This document shows, one piece after another, positions 48,219-61,249 of a stretch of DNA of 64,000 bases. The notes under the pieces were generated by a model, which worked only from the letters and a program-made list of their open reading frames with translations, was not told the DNA's origin and made no database searches. Location of the stretch: positions 467,567,642 through 467,631,641 of the forward strand of contig NC_133666.1 of NCBI RefSeq assembly GCF_037893015.1, in the 5' to 3' direction. Every line of letters begins with the position of its first letter. Within the stretch, counting starts at the first letter, position 1. Source of the stretch: Macrotis lagotis. Lineage: Eukaryota; Chordata; Mammalia; Peramelemorphia; Peramelidae. The position numbers and the translations under genes were made by a program.

Positions 48219-51200
48219 CTGCAAATGAAAACAAAACAAAATGAAATGAGTGCAACAATATTTAATATTTTCATGTACAAATTTTAAAAATGTCTGCTGC
48301 ATAAATTGGAGTGATTCTAATAAAGTGGTTCAAAGGCATTTGCTCCGAGCATAAGTCAATGATAGCAACAAAATACCTACATACACTAAAATAAACTTTT
48401 TTCAGTAGCAAAGATCTGGAAATAAAATCAATGTCCATCACCTGGGGAATGGGTGAACAAGTAGTGGTACATGAATGTAGTGGAATATGACTGTGCTGAA
48501 AGAAATGATAAGTATGAGTAATAATGAGAGGCATGGAGAGATGCCCACTGAAATGATTATCATGACCAAGCTTGACCCTTAAAAGAGATGTCTCCCTCCT
48601 CTTCAAAAATGGGGTACTGTGAGTCTGAAACACCATGGATGATGTCAAATTCTTTCTACATACATATGCTATCCCCCCGCCTTTTTTCTTGTTATACAGG
48701 ATGCTCTTGGGGAAGGGTTTGGATATACTGGGAAAAGCAGACTGATATAAATACAAAAAAACCCTAAAAATCTATTATGAAATATTTTAAAATATCTGAT
48801 GCAGCAACCATTAAAATCTTAGAACTGATTTTCACTGAAAGCCTTAAAGCATAATAATTGCTTGTTAGATGTACTAGAGAAAAAGTTCTATTTCAGACAT
48901 ATGGTTTGAACTTGATGGCTACTATGGATCCTTCCAGCTCTGAAATTATACGATGAGGTCTCTAGTTCCGATGAATTTTGAACTGCACTATTATGGGACT
49001 CTGCCAAGTTCCTGTCAGTGTGGTGTCAATTATAAATTTTCTATGAGATTTGTACTATTTTTAGGGGTTGGCTCAAACATAAAGCTTCACTTTTCCAGGA
49101 GTCAACTTAGATCTTCCTGCCTCTAAAGCCAGAATTCATCCCTCTTTGCCATACTTACTCCAAAGTGGTATCACATGGGAACTGCCAGTTTTTTTCCTAT
49201 GATTTAAAGTGATCTTAAATACATACTTCTACACCATTATTCAAAACCAATGAAAGTTATATTAATGGATTAAATATATTAAATTTTTGTGAAAAGATTT
49301 TTAAAGATATAATTTAATATAGTAAATGATAGAAGAGTCTTGCTTCCTTAACAGGAAAATCAGTGAAGGTTCATAGTTCTTGTTAATATACCAAATCTCA
49401 CAAGAAATGAGATCTTCTGATGCTGTGAGAAGCGCAGAAAAAGTACAGTCTACCCTGAACAGAAGAGTTACACCACAAGAATAATGTAAATACATATGGA
49501 CTTGAATGAGGAAAATGGTTGTGAATGTGCTGAAGGCAAAGCTGTATGTACTTCACAAATTATTGACTATATATTACCTAGGTCCTCCTCAACTACCACT
49601 AAGCACCCATAACTATATTATCTCTGTGGTCAAAGTATAATCTCTATTTCTTGTTGTTCAGATCTATAAGATTATCAAAACTAAGTAAACCTGAGAAAAT
49701 AAACAGAACACTAGTCTTGCTGGAGAATAAGGCAAAAAAACCTGCCACTCTATTTTTAATAGAAAACTTTAGGATGCGGATTTTGCATTTCTTCATAATT
49801 AGATTACAATTAAGTGAATACAAGGAAACTGAATACTGGCAGAAAGAAAACAGAAAATCCACTATTTGTTGAACTGAATTGACACATAAAAGAGAAAATA
49901 GGACAGACAAAAATGAATAGACTGGTATATTAAATGGGTCTCTGCCATAAATAGAAGTATATACATGGCAAGATTACATTCAATGGCATTGCAAACATGT
50001 CCAAAAATCGAACTTACTATCTTTCCCCCAAACCTTATCCTTGAACCACCCAAGTTACCCAGGCTTGTTTCCTAGACATCATCCTCAACTTCTCCCTCTC
50101 ACCCTCTGCTCTGACACTGGATAATTAGCTGTCAAATTCTGTGTGTCCACTCTCTTCTTTCCTGCCCTCCCTCAACTCCCAATTAATCAATTCTAGTGTA
50201 CACCAGTTGCCTCCAGGATCAACTTAAAAAGCCTTTGTTTGGCTTGTAAAGCCCTCCCTAACTGGATCCCTTCCTACTTTCCCTTTTTCAAGTGTTTTTA
50301 TACCTTTCCTCCCCCTCTCAAGGAAATTTTGACACCCAGTGACAAGGTCCTTCTTGCTATCCTCAGCAAGATATCTTCCACCTCTGAATTCTGAATTTAA
50401 TGGCTGTCCCAGTTACTGGAAACAAATTCTTTCCCTCCACCTCTCTTTCTCTTGGCTTTCTGGCTTCCTTCAATCTCATAATACTGTCTCTCCCATCAGA
50501 CAGCACAATCCATGAGGACTGGGACTATTTGTTCTGTTTGTTTGGCCTGCTTTTTTATCACTAGCTCTTAGCACAGTGCTCTACACAGCATGTATTTAGT
50601 AAATGCTTTTTTTGACTTGACTGAGCCACTTACTCAAATAGATATGAAAATATGGAAAAATCTTCATCACCAACCTTTTTCTAAGAGAGTTTGTCTTAAT
50701 GTTTTTGCAAGTAGTACTCGAACATTTGGAACACTATCATTTGCTAAATTTAACAAATGTGGCATCAGATGTACAGCAAACTGGTCCATAGGAAGGCAGT
50801 CATCCTCAATGACAGTCTGGTAAGAAAAAAGTACTATTTTAGAATCTAGATAAATTTAGAATTGAGAATATACAAAAGCTCAATGCTGGTCCCTAAAATT
50901 TTTTAGATCTATCATTTTTAAAGTGCTTCCCATCTTACATTTAAATCACAGTATACTTGAAGAACACTACCTTAATGGCGAAACTGACATAACTTTAAAA
51001 CAAATCCTGCAAATTTTCCCCCTAAGAACATTTAGGTGACCCAAATTAATGGGTATCTGCAGCAAACAAAACTGAATTCCAACCCTCACCTCCCAAACCA
51101 ACTGATGGCAAGAGGATACTGGCAGTATCTGTGATTAGGTGGGTCAGCTGAAGCTCATGATAATGAAAGCAACAGAACATGACAGTACTGCTTATTAAGT

Positions 51201-54200
51201 ATAGAGAAGAGGAAAAGTTTACCATAAAAGGAAAGACAACAGGAAGACAAAGAAAACTCTCTCACTCACCTGGCAGACAAAGACAAATGTCTGTCGACCA
51301 GACCACTTCGGGCATCTACCAAAATTTTCCACAAGTTCATTTATTAGGTCTACTCCAAATGTTGATGGTGTAGCCATGTGCAACTTCTTTACCATTTCAC
51401 TAATCTAGGAATGTTAAATTGGAGAAATAAGAGAATAATTTCCATATTTTGTTACCTTTTATAGTTTCCTTATCCCAAATTTAAAGGTTTAGAACATACC
51501 AACTTGTAGGAAATCCAACGAACAGAAGAAACTTTGTCTGCACATAGATTCAGAGCAATTGGCCGTAAGTAATCATATACATCTCTGGGACTGTATAAAT
51601 CTAGAAGTAAAACCAGCTGCCTAAAAAAATGAATAGTGTCAAAAGAACATAACAACTAATGAATGAATAAAAATTCTTTAAACTTAAAAGCTACTTTGTG
51701 TTTTGGATCCTCGTATAAGCAAAGAAGTTAATTTAATTTGATCCAAGTCCTGTGACTCCATTATAATTTTAAAAAATTCATTTTATTTTTAATTAATGGA
51801 TTTATGGTGACTCCATTATCAAAACTGAAAACATATTTCCATTTTAATAAATTGTATTTTATTATTTAATGCAGGCATTAATGAACAATCTTTTATCAAT
51901 TGGCTGGAAAATCACAACTGGAAATGATTAACTTATATCAAACTACCTAAATCTACTAAAATTTTCTTGGACTGGTGTTCCTGGAACCTGTCATAAATAT
52001 GTAGTAGGCTTATTACTTGACTGATTTAAGGGAGGAAACAGGATGTTTCAGAGAAGAATAACTTAGAAATGAACCCATATTCAAATCCTGGTTCTGATGC
52101 TTCCTGCATGGACAAATTCTTTAACTTCCTTATTAAGCTTGCTTCCTTGTAGCAATTGATTTCTAACAATTGGTTATAGAATTGCTAATAAGAATAGGTT
52201 AAAAAATGAACAGTTGGCTACATAGTACTAAGCAAATTATTTTTGTTAAATACAGTTATTATCAGGAGACTTTTATTGCCTATAATAAACTAATTCCACT
52301 GGATGAGACTCCTGACTTACTTAGATCAACCATTCTCCACAGAGGGTAGTATGAAATATAAAAGGACTGTTTGGGATGCATTTCCTGGTAACTTGATTCT
52401 ACCTTGTGGAAAGAGCAGAATCTCCAAGGCTATCTACTTCCTAACATCACTTTGGTTTCCCCTTCTTGCCTCTCATGATTATTCAATTTTAGGATCCAAG
52501 GGATAGGGTGTGGTAAAAGTAGCACTTTATGGTACCAAAGAAGTCCCATCAAAACTTTATGTAATTACAGTGAGAAATGATAAAAGAAATTCAGAGAATC
52601 CTTGGAAGACCTATATGAAGTGATAAGAATATGTAAAATAAAAAGAATTATGTACAAAGATTTGAAATGATATAAAAAATGAAAAGATCACTAAAAAGGA
52701 ATGTGAATACTTAATTATAACTAAAAACCCTTAAATGGTCCTGGAGAACAGATGATGAACCATGACAAAATGTTTCTTAGCAGAGGCAGGCGGATAACAA
52801 AAACTGAATACTATTCACATTGTCAGTTGTGGTTATTACTGTAGTCTTTCAATTTCTGTTTAACTGTTTGTCTTTTTAAATTTGGAGGTTGGGTCAGATG
52901 GAAGGATGGAAGGAAATGAGATTACATAACCAGAAATAACTATTGTGTAAAAACAAAAGGCATCAATGTAAGCTTTATGCTCTTTTCAAATGGCTACAGT
53001 GATAAAAGTTCTTGATTTCTTAAGTGGTAGCTACAACTATTAAACACTCTCTTAGAAAACATACCCTCAGCAGCCCTCTCTGAGGCACCACAAACACTAT
53101 ACTTCTATACAATTAATTTAAGACTTTAAATTTAATGAGGAAGTAAAGGAGTCTTTCTGATATTTTACACAAATATAACTACAAGAAAGTTATCAGAGGT
53201 TTTTAGGTGTACAATAATGCTTCTGACCCCTAAGAAATAGGATGAGTAAGTAAGGGAGATAGCATTCACAGATTTCTGAATCCTGTCTGAACCCAATTAA
53301 TGTATGACCAATCCTAAGAATTAGACAGATGATCCCCTTGAAGAGGGATGGAGGAGCCTTAAAGGAACAAATTCCCTCAGGGATCAACAGTAGCAGCATT
53401 AGTTCCAGACTTTCTGGAAGCAACAAGAAGCAACAACTTTAGCACCCATGGCAAGAGCAATATTGCTGTATTCCATATTTGAATTCAAGTATTGGAATGT
53501 CAATGTGTGTACAAATTTTAATGTTCATCCCTGGAGGTCAATTTATAATTATTATAAGAAGTCACTCAATAGCCTAATACAATAAAAGTGTATTGTAGAA
53601 CCCACTGAAAACCAGATTTAGTGGTACCTGGAAGGTTTCTTTGCCAATTTACTCCAACTCAGAGCCTTCCCTCTGGGATTCATCTCTAGTTTATCTTGTC
53701 TCCCATAATGGAATGTGAGCTCAAGTATTTGCCTTTCTATGGCTCCCCAGTGCTTACCAAAGCATCTGATAGTGTGGAGCACTATAGATGGTTCAGTATC
53801 TAGAGCCCTGACATTGGAGTCAGGAGGAAAGGAGCTCAAATTCAGTCTCAGAACCTTTACACAACCCTGATTGCCTCTCCTCCGGGCCATCTCCAGTGAG
53901 GCAGGTGACTTAGCACAGTCCCTCCTCAGTCAAATCCAATGCATGTGCTTGTCATAGCTTCGCTTCCCTGATATCATGTCTTCTTTGAGAAAGAAGGACA
54001 AACATCATCATACCTGAGAGTGTATGTGATTAATGTGTACTGACAATGGGATCTTGCAGAAATGACTGGATCAGAACCAAAAGACTTAAAACTATTATCT
54101 AAAAGTATTTAAATTATGAAGTGGGTTTCTAACTTAATTAACTTCACAAATCTAGCTAATAAAGCAAGCATATATACAATCTTTTATCTCAAAGCAAATC

Positions 54201-57200
54201 AAACCTTCAATATAAAAGGTAACAAAAAAAATGTCACATACTCAGCCAGTTCAGCTCGAAAGCGCCAATTTCTGCTATTATCTGTTACTAAAAACTCCTG
54301 AAGCTGGTAAAGATATTCTCTTCTTTTGTCAATATGAAGAAGCTAGAAATAACAGAATGAAACTTTTCTGAGTGGAATGCAGAGAATATTAAATAACTGA
54401 AAAAAACGACCTTTAAAATGTTTGAGAATATGCATCAAAAATATACCAGCTCTTCTCTAAATATTTTATGCTTAACTAATAAAATGTATTTGCTTCGTCT
54501 AAAACTCAACTGGACAAGAGAGAGCTGGCTATCAAGGTGATCTGAAGGCTCAAAGTTACCATGGTCTCTGGAAAAGAGAATTTTGCTCCAGGGGCTAATG
54601 CAAAGTACAATACCTTCCTAATTTCTCATGCTACATACAGAAACTGGCTATTTTGGATACTCATCATCATATCAAAGCAACTCATTCATCTTATCGTACA
54701 TATCAAATTCTCAATTCTCACACACCAACTGTATGTATAATTTTTAAATGTCCAGAGGATACGTGGTAGTTTATAGAACTGTTATATAAGCTGTACATTA
54801 CTATGCATAAATTTAGAAAATGTAGTACAGGGTTTGTTATGGTTCAACTACTATAAATATTGGAATTAATAGTGTGAAAGATAAGATCTTGATCTGACAC
54901 TAATAAATGACTACTGAATACAGTATTATCACTATTTATAATATACATATCAAGAAGTTTAAAAAGTTTTTCAAACAAAATGAATAAATATGAATTATTT
55001 GAATGAAGATCAAAGAAATCTGATATTGAATGTAAGCCATTTGTAGGGGATCCAGTAGAATACTTGACTAGCATAAACAACTCGATATTATTACTTAGCA
55101 CTGGTACCCAAATTCATCCCATCAGAAAGCATGTATTAGATGGAAGACCCACTGGAAACTCAACTGTACACCACCATTTTAAGATGGAATAGAAAGGCTA
55201 GCTTGGTTTAATCTTAGTGGGCAGCTATGGGAAAATAAATATAAAAACTACCTTCAGAAAATCATGCAAGTGCTTAAGGACCCCTATTCTGACTTCATCA
55301 AGGTCCTTTAAAAACCCATTGAAAATTGGAACCAGATCTGCAGCTGTCAATTGGTCTCCAAGAATGACTGCAAGTTCATGGATAGAGAATGCTAATGTCC
55401 TCCGAACTTTCCACTGCAAAAACACAAATAATTCTATCAGCAAATGAAGTATTGAGTGCTTCATCTTTAATGATGAATGAAATTTAAATCTGAATTAAAA
55501 TGTTCATAACTTCAGGCAGCTAGTGATGTAATGAATAGAGCACCATCCCTGGAGTCAGGAGGACCAGAATTCAAATTGGGCCTCAGACACTTAATATTTA
55601 CTTAGCAATGTGACCTTGGGCAAGTCACTTAACCTTACTGCTTTGACAAAAAAACCAAAATCAAAACCAGACAATAAATACCCATAACCCAGAATAGGAA
55701 ATCTGAATAAAACTGCCAGTACATTAGTTTTTGTGGGCTAGTAGGTAAACCTCCCCATCATTTATTTTTTTAACACGACATTTATAATATTATTTCTATG
55801 GGAAAATGTTTTAGTAGTTCAAAGAACCAACTTATAAATCAATGTTTGGAATAAAAATGATTCATAAAGTTGAGAATTGCTTGTTTTGTTTTCAATAAGT
55901 CAAATACTTTGAATAAAATACCAAAACTTAATTTTGTATGTCTCAGAAGGAGGTGAAAAGTTCTTTGGAATTCAGAATCTCCAAATGCTTTGGGTATCTC
56001 AAAGGTCATGCTTCTTAAAGCACTAGGTAAAATTTCATGAGTTCTTTAATTTTTTTTTTTTTAACAAGGCAGTGGGGTTCAGTGGCTTGCCCAGGGTCAC
56101 ATAGGTAATTATTAAGTGTCTGAGGCCGGATTTGAACTGAGGTACTCCAAGGCCATGTTCTATCTACTGCACCACCTAGCTGCCCTGAGTTCTTTAATTT
56201 TAAAAAATTCCAGGAAAAGGACAAAAATTAAAAACATTATACTTATCTTTAACTCGAAATCTTTTACCCACCTGCATATCTGATGCAAGCGTCTCATAAG
56301 TCTCCCTAAGGCAGTGCCAGTTCTGCCTACCTAGGGTAAGTGCCACACCTGGAAGGCTATATGCACAATGTTTAGCAATCTCAGTGTCAACTGTTTGTGC
56401 GCGAGAAGGATCAGTCATAGATAAATATTGATCCAATAATGCCTGAGGTACAACATCCTAATATAAGAAAGAAAAAAGATATTAACATTTTCTCAAGTTT
56501 CTAAAAGCCTAGCCTCCCATTCAGAAGATAAAAAGATATACAAATTATATTAACATTATTCATGACATAGGAAGACTAATAACAGACTAAAAGTATTTAG
56601 TAACAAACTATCTTAGCAAGAGATTACAGCAATATCCAAAGGACACAAAATGGAAGCCGTAATAAAATCAAAAACTGTTTTAAAACTTGGGAAAGTAAAA
56701 AAAAAAAAAATCAAAGTACAATTAGAATTAAGCATTATCTCCATAGGTATTCAAAATAAACTAAGAAAAATCACTCAATAAATATAAATTAAGAAAAGAA
56801 AGAAAGAAAGAAGACACAAATGAACACTGATGGGTATTCTATTACTTACTTGCAGTTTAGATTTTCGTTCCTCTTCAGTGCTAAAACTATTATTGGTGCT
56901 CAAGTCTGAATCATTATGGAAGTAGTTAATAGCTGAATCCATACTCTGTTTAGGAAAAAAGATCCACTTAAAGAAAAGTCTGTTGTGTCTCTAGACAGTT
57001 TCTTCATTTAAATGTCTTAAAGATATCCTTACCTTCAAGACTGCCAAAAGATTTTAAAACACATATTCTAAAGCATTATTTTACTTTTTGTCCCCAATTC
57101 AATGCTAATAATACTCTGGCTTTTTCCATAATCATTGGGCCAATCATTTTTAAAAAACAGAACAATAAAAAAAGTTTTCCTTAAATAAGAATAAGCTATC

Positions 57201-58293
57201 ATACTGTCCCATTTACAATAATACCAAATGTCCAGGAGCTTATTTTTGTGCATTATTTATATGACTAACTATGCTAGATATGACTTAACCAAATGAACAA
57301 AACTTCACTCTGTTTAACTGAATGAACCCTCTTCCAAAGGTAGTGTTAGATATTTAATCCTCCCTCTTTCCACCCTCCCCATCCCCCCCCCCCCAAACCT
57401 CTTTCCAAAGTGTCTAAAATATCCTAGTGGTTTAATCCTATATAATGACTCTGACTGGGGCAATTAGAAGAATGTGAGTTCTGTGCTCTACTGAATAAAC
57501 AAGGTATGTTTGATACATATATAATAACGTACATATACATACACACTGGTATGCTTAGTAAGGAGGAGGGGTGGGACACAAGGAATTGGGCAATGATTAC
57601 AAAGGTTTAGCTACAAGTACAAACCAAAGATGATGCTAGTGATTGTACCCACCCTCACACTCCAGAGTCCAGATAATGTCACTGGCCCTCCGCAACATGG
57701 CCTCAAGTCCCGATCTTCTCCTGCTCAGATACTGTGCTGCTTGCTGCAGTGAAATGGTCCGATCAGAAACAAAGCACCTCTCCAAAAAGAAAAGGAAAGA
57801 GTTAATTTTTTTTTCTTTATAAAGGGCTTTGTTTCCAGTAAGACTATTTCACTGCAGTGAGCTACATTAACATTGAGGCTACTACAATGGTCATGTAGAC
57901 AGGGCTGGGATCTAATCTCTGAAGCACTCAACATGATACTGATGTTACAAAGACAGAATGTGGTGAGAATGATCACTTCTACTTAATGCAGCATGGAAAG
58001 CTGAAAAATCAGCAACAAAAGGAATGGATGTCCCTTCTGACTACAGATTTTAGCTACTGCTATTCCCCATACAGCCTAATGTAGATTATTCAAACTAATG
58101 TGACAAATATTTGTTACCTCAACACTATCGTTGATCAAAGGCACAGGATCATCTTGGTTTATATTACAATTCTGTAGCTCTTTTATGAGGATTTCATCTT
58201 GTAAATCATCTTCCCTGACTAAGCTGACCATCTTCTCTTCCTGAGTGTCCATACTGGTGGCTCGTAGTGCAGCAGACAACACTTCTACTTGTG
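48055..58293 (-). CDS. PPP4R1: PPP4R1 (protein phosphatase 4 regulatory subunit 1), C-terminal part in nine exons
   Basis: Join, read on -, of 58293-58118, 56945-56850, 56457-56272, 55413-55252, 54342-54242, 51620-51500, 51404-51270, 50816-50675 and 48218-48055. The total is 1283 nt: two bases finishing a codon plus 426 residues and a stop, with consistent phases and GT-AG introns. The human protein is about 950 residues, so this is the C-terminal 45%. It is a HEAT-repeat scaffold that binds the PP4 catalytic subunit. Recognised segments include VVPQALLDQYLSMTDPSRAQ, RETYETLASDMQWKVRRTLA, WISYKL, ELVENFGRCPKWSGRQ and the C-terminus STASSTY. The upstream exon (ending before AQVEVLSAALRA) was not found between 58294 and 64000, so it lies beyond the window. 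Confidence 0.96.
48400..48770 (+). mobile_element. L1 3' fragment
   Basis: The + strand reads agcaaagatctggaaataaa and cacctggggaatgggtgaac, diverged L1 ORF2 C-terminal and 3'UTR wording. Confidence 0.6.
50040..50630 (+). repeat. L2 3' portion
   Basis: L2 order visible: gttgcctccaggatcaactt, ttggcttgtaaagccctcc, ctcttagcacagtgctctac, agtaaatgctttttttgact. It ends about 45 bp from a PPP4R1 exon. Confidence 0.6.
50675..50816 (-). CDS. PPP4R1: PPP4R1 exon (second from last), TVIEDDCLPMDQFAVHLM
   Basis: Acceptor tttcttaccag before 50816. The donor AAG|GTTGGT after 50675 is weak. The 142-nt exon encodes a HEAT repeat through NDSVPNVRVLLAKTLRQTLL and EK, and ends with one base (G) of the Glu codon finished by the last exon. 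Confidence 0.95.
51270..51404 (-). CDS. PPP4R1: PPP4R1 exon (third from last), ISEMVKKLHMATPSTFG
   Basis: Acceptor taacattcctag before 51404 and donor CAG|GTGAGT after 51270. It encodes 45 residues, phase 0, including DLINELVENFGRCPKWSGRQ and FVFVCQ, which I recognise as PPP4R1. Confidence 0.96.
51500..51620 (-). CDS. PPP4R1: PPP4R1 exon (fourth from last), QLVLLLDLYSPRDVYDYL
   Basis: Acceptor cattttttttag before 51620 and donor TTG|GTATGT after 51500. The 121-nt exon completes a Glu codon, then encodes 40 residues including LRPIALNLCADKVSSVRW and ISYKL. Only 95 bp of intron separate it from the next exon. Confidence 0.95.
51621..54241. other. PPP4R1 intron
   Basis: A 2.6-kb intron with a long SINE at 53776-54005 and a MIR-like scrap near 52070-52135. 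Nothing else recognised. Confidence 0.6.
53776..54005 (+). repeat. Longer marsupial SINE (extended body), diverged
   Basis: tggttcagtatctagagccc, ttggagtcaggaggaaagg, then cctcctccgggccatctcca and ctttgagaaagaaggacaaa. Same family as 28315-28601. Confidence 0.6.
54242..54342 (-). CDS. PPP4R1: PPP4R1 exon (fifth from last), LLHIDKRREYLYQLQEF
   Basis: Acceptor gttatttctag before 54342; donor reads GA|GTATGT after 54242. The 101-nt exon encodes LLHIDKRREYLYQLQEF through NWRFRAELA and ends with two bases (GA) of the next Glu codon. Confidence 0.95.
55252..55413 (-). CDS. PPP4R1: PPP4R1 exon (sixth from last), WKVRRTLAFSIHELAV
   Basis: Acceptor tgtgtttttgcag before 55413 and donor AAG|GTAGTT after 55252. 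It encodes 54 residues forming typical HEAT helices (KVRRTLAFSIHELAVILG, IGVLKHLHDFLK). Phase 0 at both ends. Confidence 0.96.
55513..55650 (+). repeat. Older marsupial SINE
   Basis: ggcagctagtgatgtaatga to gcaagtcacttaaccttact. Confidence 0.85.
56054..56185 (-). repeat. Marsupial SINE with 16-bp target-site duplication
   Basis: Perfect direct repeats tgagttctttaatttt at 56038-56053 and 56186-56201. The body has a short deletion before the head. It lies 71 bp from a PPP4R1 exon. Confidence 0.95.
56272..56457 (-). CDS. PPP4R1: PPP4R1 exon (seventh from last), DVVPQALLDQYLSMTDPS
   Basis: Acceptor cttatattag before 56457 and donor CAG|GTGGGT after 56272. The 62-residue exon is highly conserved (SRAQTVDTEIAKHCAYSLPG, RQNWHCLRETYETLASDMQ) and is part of the C-terminal HEAT array. 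Phase 0. Confidence 0.96.
56850..56945 (-). CDS. PPP4R1: PPP4R1 exon (eighth from last)
   Basis: Acceptor ttcctaaacag before 56945 and donor CAA|GTAAGT after 56850. It encodes 32 residues, SMDSAINYFHNDSDLSTNNS and then a segment ending RKSKLQ. This is a Ser/Asn-rich linker, phase 0 at both ends. A second AG two bases inside the exon start leaves a small doubt about the exact acceptor. Confidence 0.9.
56946..58117. other. PPP4R1 intron
   Basis: No recognised repeats apart from a C12 run at 57383-57394. Otherwise nothing seen. Confidence 0.6.
58118..58293 (-). CDS. PPP4R1: PPP4R1 exon (ninth from last), starts QVEVLSAALRAT
   Basis: On the - strand the acceptor is attaatactag before 58293 and the donor GAG|GTAACA follows 58118. 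The 176-nt exon begins with two bases (CA) that finish a codon from an exon outside the window. It encodes a poorly conserved acidic linker ending DDPVPLINDSVE, in front of the C-terminal HEAT repeats. Confidence 0.93.
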
Positions 58294-59031
58294 CTAGTAT
58301 TAATAAAAATAAAAAGAAAGAAAATAATGAATTCGAGCAAAAAATTATCTTGCCCCAAAAGAAAATGTATAAATTTAGTTACATTGTACTTGATATTTGT
58401 ATTTTTAATGTTAACAGTCAAAAAGCTGAAAATGTTCTATTCTGATAATTCAATTATTAGTTCCTCAAGATAAAAATAGAACCAACTAATATGTTTTCAT
58501 GGGACAGATTAAAAATTTAACTACTGCTAAACATTATTTTGTGTTAGTATCAACAGACAAATGCTACAAAAGTTGTAGAAGGAGTCTTTGCTTTATTAAA
58601 GAAGCAAATTCAGTAAAAGTTAACTGTTTTGGTAGCATATGAATCAAACATAACCAACAAGGCTTACTTACTAAGCCATTTTAGCAGATGAGCAGTCACA
58701 CAAGTCCTGCCAATATAAAACAATGGTAATTACATAGATTCTGCTGGCAGTTATAAACATTCACTTAACATTTAAACATTCCTTATTGCATCCAAGTTAA
58801 CTTCTGAAATTGCTTTGTCCTTTCTCTTTTTGTAAAATAGTGAAGGGTTAAATACAAAGGGATTTTTTTTTTGTGACAAAAGAAAAACATGTAAGTATTT
58901 CTTATGCCTGGAATATAATGTAACTCATATATATTATGTAATTTCTGGATTAAAAACTTATTTGTAAGGTGCATACAAAATAAAGACAGTATCCAAAAGG
59001 GGTTTAAATGTTCAGGGAAAAATCTTCACAA

Positions 59032-59032
<1 letters not shown>

Positions 59033-59078
<46 letters not shown>
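59033..59078. repeat. (TG)n microsatellite
   Basis: About 23 pure TG units. Confidence 0.95.
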
Positions 59079-59079
<1 letters not shown>

Positions 59080-59744
59080 TGATAGGGAATGGGGGAGTAG
59101 AGTGGAAGAAGGGGTTGAAGGAAAACCTACTAGAATGTCTAAAATAGTATTTAAAAAAACTTAGGATAAATTTTTCTTACTACATTAGTAATTTAAAGAA
59201 AGGCAAAGTAGCTAGTTTTACATTATTTGTTCACATGTTCGGGAACTTTTATTGTAGGGATATGGAGAAGTTATAAGTTGTAAATAAGCACACTATATTT
59301 CACCTATGACAAATAGTGATAGCTTTTTTTTTTTTAAACCAGCATAATGATGCCAGTTCTCAATTCTGAACTGAACATTATTTCCTGGATTTTGCCAATT
59401 TGAAGGAGGAAATGGCATTTGTGGGGACCAGAATGGACTGGCAATGGGAAAGAAGATCAAAATCTGTTAGTCATATAGCTTAAATTTTCTGAAGCTATAG
59501 GTTATAAAAATAACAAACATTTCCTTTTTTCCATTCTGACTCAAAAATCCAAAATAGCAGATGTTCAGTGACTATTAGGCATATCTTTTAACATAGAATT
59601 GGCACAATGAACCACAGAAATATTGTTCCTCAGAAATCCAGAGAAACCCTTCTATCAAGAACTTCTAATCCAAAGGGCATATCTAAATCCTAGAACAAAA
59701 TAAACAACCTTCAGATCCAAGGCTAAGTACCAATTTGTTAGCAT

Positions 59745-59759
59745 GGGGGGGGGGGGGGG
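59745..59759. repeat. G15 homopolymer
   Basis: Fifteen consecutive G after gcat. Confidence 0.9.
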
Positions 59760-61079
59760 AAAGCGGGGGAGAAATCCTATCTGCCTTAATAGAACATAGA
59801 AAATATTTTAAATTTTATTTCTGAGAAAACTATGTTGCAGAGAATTATATAGCACAAAAATACCCAAAACAGTGGCTGAATAAACATTCTAAGTTAAATT
59901 TCAAATTTCATTGCTTATATGAAAAAACAACTCTAAACCTATAAACTCTACAACAGGACAGATAAAAAGGTATCCACTGAATGCTCTAATATGTACATTT
60001 GCCAAACATTCAATTCTCTGCAACAGATGTGCCAGATTTATATACTTAAAACGAATGTAGGTTTGCAAAAACCAAATATGTGGCAATACCATTGTACATG
60101 TATAACTTAGATTACTTGCTAACCTAGAATAAGGAGAAAGAAGGGTAGGGAGAATGGATATGAAAAATTATCCTTACATATAATTGGAAAAATATTTTAA
60201 AATTCATATTCCGTCTTATTACAAATTAAACACATATCATGTTTTAGTAAACCATAATATGTATTTAATTTGTAATAAAGTCTGAAGTAACATTTTGCCT
60301 ACATTTTTGATCTGTGATATAGTGTACACACATATATACTGTGTATAATACATGCACATGCACACACACAAAGCACGATTTGGATTTATTAGCAACTGAC
60401 AGTTATATGACCCTGGGCAAGTCACCAAACGTCCATGTGTCTCAGAGAGCTCTCTGGAACTTATGTATTCTTCCAGATGGATTACCATCTGAATTGGTAA
60501 AGAGTTCTTTGTTATGGCAAAAATTATTTTTATTTACATATCTGCATAAATCTTAGAATTCAAAAGACTATTCAGATGTTTGAGATAAAGTTTTCCATTA
60601 ATGACTCTTCAATTCAATTTCCCCCTCTAACTTTTAATAAGATTAGAAAATAGGTAATGATGACAGCTGATACTGATTAGTATGAGTACTAAAATGTCAA
60701 ACTATCCAGGCAAACAGTGCTAACTTGAGGAGGCAGGTTTCAAAACCTAGATCTTTCTGTCTCCAAGTTTAACATTCTGTCAACTATTCCATATGATCCT
60801 GGAACAGAGATGTTCAGCATAAAGTTAAATGTCATCTCATATACATTTTAAAAGGAGTAAATTTAATATAATGAACTAATATTTTAAATTAATAATACAT
60901 TTTTGGAAAGAAGCTGTGTTTAGTCATACTTCCTGTGAGGTAATATTAATGGAAAATTTTTTTTTCTCCTAGCTTATCCATGACCTTCTCCCTTTCTCTT
61001 GGGTAAATTTCTCCATAGTGCAATATAGGAATGGATAAACATATTTACAAAGATAAATTAATACAAAATAATTTCCATG

Positions 61080-61196
61080 GGGGCAACTAGGTGGCACAGT
61101 GGATAGAGCACTGGCCCTGGAGTCAGGAGTACTTGAGTTCAAATCTGTGGCCTTGGGCAAGCCACTCAACCCCACTGCCTTGCAAAAAAAAAAAAT
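61080..61196 (+). repeat. Marsupial SINE with internal deletion
   Basis: gggggcaactaggtggcaca to cactgccttgcaaaaa. About 35 bases (the cctcagacactta...cctagctg part) are missing between caaatctg and tggccttggg. Confidence 0.92.
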
Positions 61197-61249
61197 TATC
61201 AATCTGACCACTGGGTGAAAGATGGATTGTTAAGAATCTAAATTACTGG

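Larger units (their letters stand above)
48219..50674. other. PPP4R1 last intron
   Basis: Contains the L1 fragment at 48400-48770 and an L2 copy at 50040-50630; otherwise unassigned AT-rich sequence. Confidence 0.6.

Noticed and set aside
58672..58706. A 35-nt exon candidate for PPP4R1 (- strand) with acceptor tatattggcag and donor GTAAGT
   Set aside because: The next exon needs one base from upstream. With that phase the 35-nt segment reads into TGA after three codons, and it shows no PPP4R1 wording. At most a decoy or poison exon.
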